Assembly: GCA_004352715.1 (NCBI GenBank)
Contig: SCFE01000084.1
Location: 1,696,856-1,760,855, forward strand
DNA from: Hofstenia miamia
Taxonomy: Eukaryota; Xenacoelomorpha; Acoela
Length of the DNA stretch: 64,000 bases
Direction: 5' to 3'
Shown here: positions 60,943 through 64,000 of the stretch, piece by piece
Numbering within the stretch: the stretch's first letter is position 1
How the letters are laid out: each line of letters begins with the position of its first letter
Notes under the pieces: model-generated
The model's database searches: none
The model's input: the letters and a program-made list of their open reading frames with translations, nothing else
Told to the model about the DNA's origin: nothing
Made by a program: the position numbers and the translations under genes

Positions 60943-61941
60943 NNNNNNNNNNNNNNNNNNNNNNNNNNNNNNNNNNNNNNNNNNNNNNNNNNNNNNNNNN
61001 NNNNNNNNNNNNNNNNNNNNNNNNNNNNNNNNNNNNNNNNNNNNNNNNNNNNNNNNNNNNNNNNNNNNNNNNNNNNNNNNNNNNNNNNNNNNNNNNNNNN
61101 NNNNNNNNNNNNNNNNNNNNNNNNNNNNNNNNNNNNNNNNNNNNNNNNNNNNNNNNNNNNNNNNNNNNNNNNNNNNNNNNNNNNNNNNNNNNNNNNNNNN
61201 NNNNNNNNNNNNNNNNNNNNNNNNNNNNNNNNNNNNNNNNNNNNNNNNNNNNNNNNNNNNNNNNNNNNNNNNNNNNNNNNNNNNNNNNNNNNNNNNNNNN
61301 NNNNNNNNNNNNNNNNNNNNNNNNNNNNNNNNNNNNNNNNNNNNNNNNNNNNNNNNNNNNNNNNNNNNNNNNNNNNNNNNNNNNNNNNNNNNNNNNNNNN
61401 NNNNNNNNNNNNNNNNNNNNNNNNNNNNNNNNNNNNNNNNNNNNNNNNNNNNNNNNNNNNNNNNNNNNNNNNNNNNNNNNNNNNNNNNNNNNNNNNNNNN
61501 NNNNNNNNNNNNNNNNNNNNNNNNNNNNNNNNNNNNNNNNNNNNNNNNNNNNNNNNNNNNNNNNNNNNNNNNNNNNNNNNNNNNNNNNNNNNNNNNNNNN
61601 NNNNNNNNNNNNNNNNNNNNNNNNNNNNNNNNNNNNNNNNNNNNNNNNNNNNNNNNNNNNNNNNNNNNNNNNNNNNNNNNNNNNNNNNNNNNNNNNNNNN
61701 NNNNNNNNNNNNNNNNNNNNNNNNNNNNNNNNNNNNNNNNNNNNNNNNNNNNNNNNNNNNNNNNNNNNNNNNNNNNNNNNNNNNNNNNNNNNNNNNNNNN
61801 NNNNNNNNNNNNNNNNNNNNNNNNNNNNNNNNNNNNNNNNNNNNNNNNNNNNNNNNNNNNNNNNNNNNNNNNNNNNNNNNNNNNNNNNNNNNNNNNNNNN
61901 NNNNNNNNNNNNNNNNNNNNNNNATATATATATATATATAT
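60905..61941. repeat. (TA)n array with 981-base assembly gap
   Basis: TA repeats before and after Ns at 60943-61923. All long ORFs across it are artefacts of the Ns. Confidence 0.95.
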
Positions 61942-61944
61942 GAG

Positions 61945-62770
61945 TAAATGAAATCGCCGAGTATTTAAGTTTTTGTTTATCAGAGTAAATGGCATATGTT
62001 CATTTGCCAAATTTGCATAAACAGAAATACAGATTCACACTATTATGTTTGACAAATTTTTTCAATATTTTCTAAAATAACTAGTTTTTATCAAATCCAA
62101 AAATCAGTTGAAATTTTAAACAAATTTAAAGATGGTATATAATAAGATAAAATTTATTATAATTTAAATGACATTCAATATGCAGAATCATGATGCCAAT
62201 ACATTTACCTCCAGCACTTCACATTAAGTTGTTTATAATTTTTTGTAATTTAGTAATTCCGAGTAGACATTATGCAATATTTGTTATACAATAGTTTGTC
62301 ATATGTGTCAGGTAAAGACAATTTAAGGAGCTTTTCAAAGGGAAGTCTATCTTAAAGGCAAGTAACTTTGACCATTTAACTACAACTCGCTTCAGGTTAA
62401 TCAACCGCAAGTGCAGTACGCCTGAAAATTTGACCCATGCTTGCAATTTTTTAACAAATTTCTCACTCCTCCGGGCATAGTAGTTTCTTGGCATTTCTCA
62501 ACCTTCGCATTTTTAATGCAATTTCATAACACCCATACAAAATCCAAATGATACAAGAGTTGTCAGCAGATGATAGATCAAGTCCAGAGATGACAATGAG
62601 CTGGGTAGAGTTTGTATCGATCCAGGCTTGGTCTAAGACATTGCAAAATAGGCTGAATATCAAAATAAATATTATTAGGCAAGTCAATGCAAATAAATCG
62701 AATGCTATATAATTTTAATGAAAATAAATGTACATTTTACTCTAGCATCATATACTCTCAAAATTTCAAC
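61945..62770. other. Intergenic; protein-like fragments in mixed frames
   Basis: On the - strand between 62690 and 62270, three frames in turn give plausible short peptides. One is a 75-codon frame starting at TTG with a hydrophobic leader, ending RRLRNAKKLLCPEE. No family is recognised; it may be a frameshifted relic. Confidence 0.25.
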
Positions 62771-62773
62771 TAA

Positions 62774-62777
<4 letters not shown>

Positions 62778-62822
<45 letters not shown>
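62778..62822. repeat. (TA)n microsatellite
   Basis: About 22 uninterrupted TA units, about 90 bases 3' of a Penelope-like relic. Confidence 0.95.
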
Positions 62823-62825
<3 letters not shown>

Positions 62826-62904
62826 TGTTTGCAAAGGGTTAACATACCGTTATCTCTGGTGATCTTATTTTCTTTTGTCAATTTAACAACATTGATTTTC
62901 AATT

Positions 62905-63650
62905 ATCATTATTCGGATATTTTTGATTTGTTTGATCTTAATATTCCTTTAAAATTGTTCGTATTGATCATATGAATATTCCTACATACTTCAGATTGAA
63001 GATGTCGATTAATATTCTTGGACTTCGGCGCTCCAAAACGTCGAATATTCTCACCGATGTATGTCTTTTTGCAAACATTGCAATTATTAGTGTATACTAT
63101 TGATGACACCAACGATGTTGGAAAATTATCTGTTGATATAAACATTGTAAAAATTTATGTATTCTTTATTAATTCATTGATTTAGATGATGGTTTTGCAT
63201 ATATTGATTTTTGTATGAGGGATAAAAGGTAATTGTTAATAGATAGTTTTAAATTTGATCTACTTGATGTTATTTTTAACTGAATGTTCTTATATTTATC
63301 GTTAATGATATTTTGATATAATTTGATTTGCATTTTCATTTATGATTTTACGCATACTTTATCAAGAATTTCAATAAGTAAATCTTAGGTTAATGATAAT
63401 CTCATTATTCTATTGCAAAGGCATTTCATGGTGTTTGGTTATTTTTACACCATATCAAGATAAAAATGAAATATATAAACCACTATTTGTAGGCTTCATG
63501 TATTGTTCAGATGCAAAAGTCTCTTCTCAGTTTTTAATGATAAAATCCATTAAATTCACTTTCTTATTTCCTTCTAATTCCATTGTAATTTGTAATTCAG
63601 GCAATATATTGCTTATATTTTTAAATTTTAAGGCAATTGCTTCATTTTGA
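62905..63650 (-). mobile_element. Third Penelope-like element relic
   Basis: On the - strand, 63650-63400 reads LPELQITMELEGNKKVNLMD with a later YMKPTNSGLYISFLS, matching the end of Penelope RT (x-F-T-x-E-x-E...N-F-L-D ... Y-x-K-P-T). About 63115-63030 reads SSIVYTNNCNVCKKTYIGEN, the GIY-YIG core, followed by an RRFG and a possible H. Stops separate the parts, and the beginning of the RT is missing. It is the most 3'-complete of the decayed copies and lies just 5' of a (TA)n array. Confidence 0.75.
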
Positions 63651-63657
63651 AATAATC

Positions 63658-63659
<2 letters not shown>

Positions 63660-63690
<31 letters not shown>

Positions 63691-63956
63691 NNNNNNNNNN
63701 NNNNNNNNNNNNNNNNNNNNNNNNNNNNNNNNNNNNNNNNNNNNNNNNNNNNNNNNNNNNNNNNNNNNNNNNNNNNNNNNNNNNNNNNNNNNNNNNNNNN
63801 NNNNNNNNNNNNNNNNNNNNNNNNNNNNNNNNNNNNNNNNNNNNNNNNNNNNNNNNNNNNNNNNNNNNNNNNNNNNNNNNNNNNNNNNNNNNNNNNNNNN
63901 NNNNNNNNNNNNNNNNNNNNNNNNNNNNNNNNNNNNNNNNNNNNNNNNNNNNNNNN

Positions 63957-63989
<33 letters not shown>
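63660..63989. repeat. (TA)n array with assembly gap
   Basis: TA repeats flank Ns at 63691-63956. Confidence 0.95.
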
Positions 63990-63991
<2 letters not shown>

Positions 63992-64000
63992 CCTGGCTGT

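Noticed and set aside
1-64000. CRISPR arrays, operons, bacterial promoters or ribosome binding sites
   Set aside because: No regularly spaced direct repeats. Spliced genes and eukaryotic transposons make these categories inapplicable.

Overview
This window looks like nuclear DNA of an invertebrate metazoan. It is AT-rich and gene-sparse, with spliced genes whose introns are full of transposons, long (TA)n arrays (several ending in assembly gaps) and many decayed mobile elements. The mix of mariner, Tc1 and Harbinger-like DNA transposons, Penelope-like elements with GIY-YIG domains, LINEs with restriction-like endonucleases, and a secreted PAN-like plus TSP1 protein would suit a cnidarian or lophotrochozoan. 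I cannot name the species from sequence alone.

Layout. 0-8 kb: an inverted repeat around a (TA)n gap, an apparently intact mariner (3303-4687), and a long-TIR element (5623-7836) containing an assembly gap and two tRNA-like cloverleafs. About 8-21.3 kb: a block strikingly poor in CpG, with a decayed Ty3/gypsy retrotransposon, long non-coding stretches, a probable assembly duplication, and a broken protein of about 800 codons that I do not recognise. 24-30.3 kb: a complete three-coding-exon HSDL2 gene on the + strand, whose 5 kb second intron holds an antisense R2/R4-like LINE and a second LINE. 30.7-35 kb: another duplication bracketed by single Ns, a Penelope-like element and a second restriction-like-endonuclease LINE fragment. 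36.5-44.3 kb: a four-coding-exon tyrosine phosphatase gene on the - strand, with Tc1/mariner-type, Harbinger-type and Tc1 elements in its introns. 45.5-49.3 kb: a LINE and a Penelope-like remnant, both on the - strand. 51-59 kb: two - strand paralogous secreted-protein genes. The first is assembled here as signal peptide, PAN-like module, short linker exon and TSP1 domain; the second is seen only as its first exon. 59-64 kb: (TA)n gaps, a short ORF with a hydrophobic N-terminus and a third Penelope-like remnant.

The host genes (HSDL2, the phosphatase, the secreted pair) have no evident functional link and no operon structure. Most of the rest is mobile DNA of very different ages, from an apparently intact mariner to frameshifted relics. 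The points most worth following up are the PAN/TSP1 gene pair, the unrecognised broken protein in the CpG-poor block, and the tRNA-like pair inside the TIR element.
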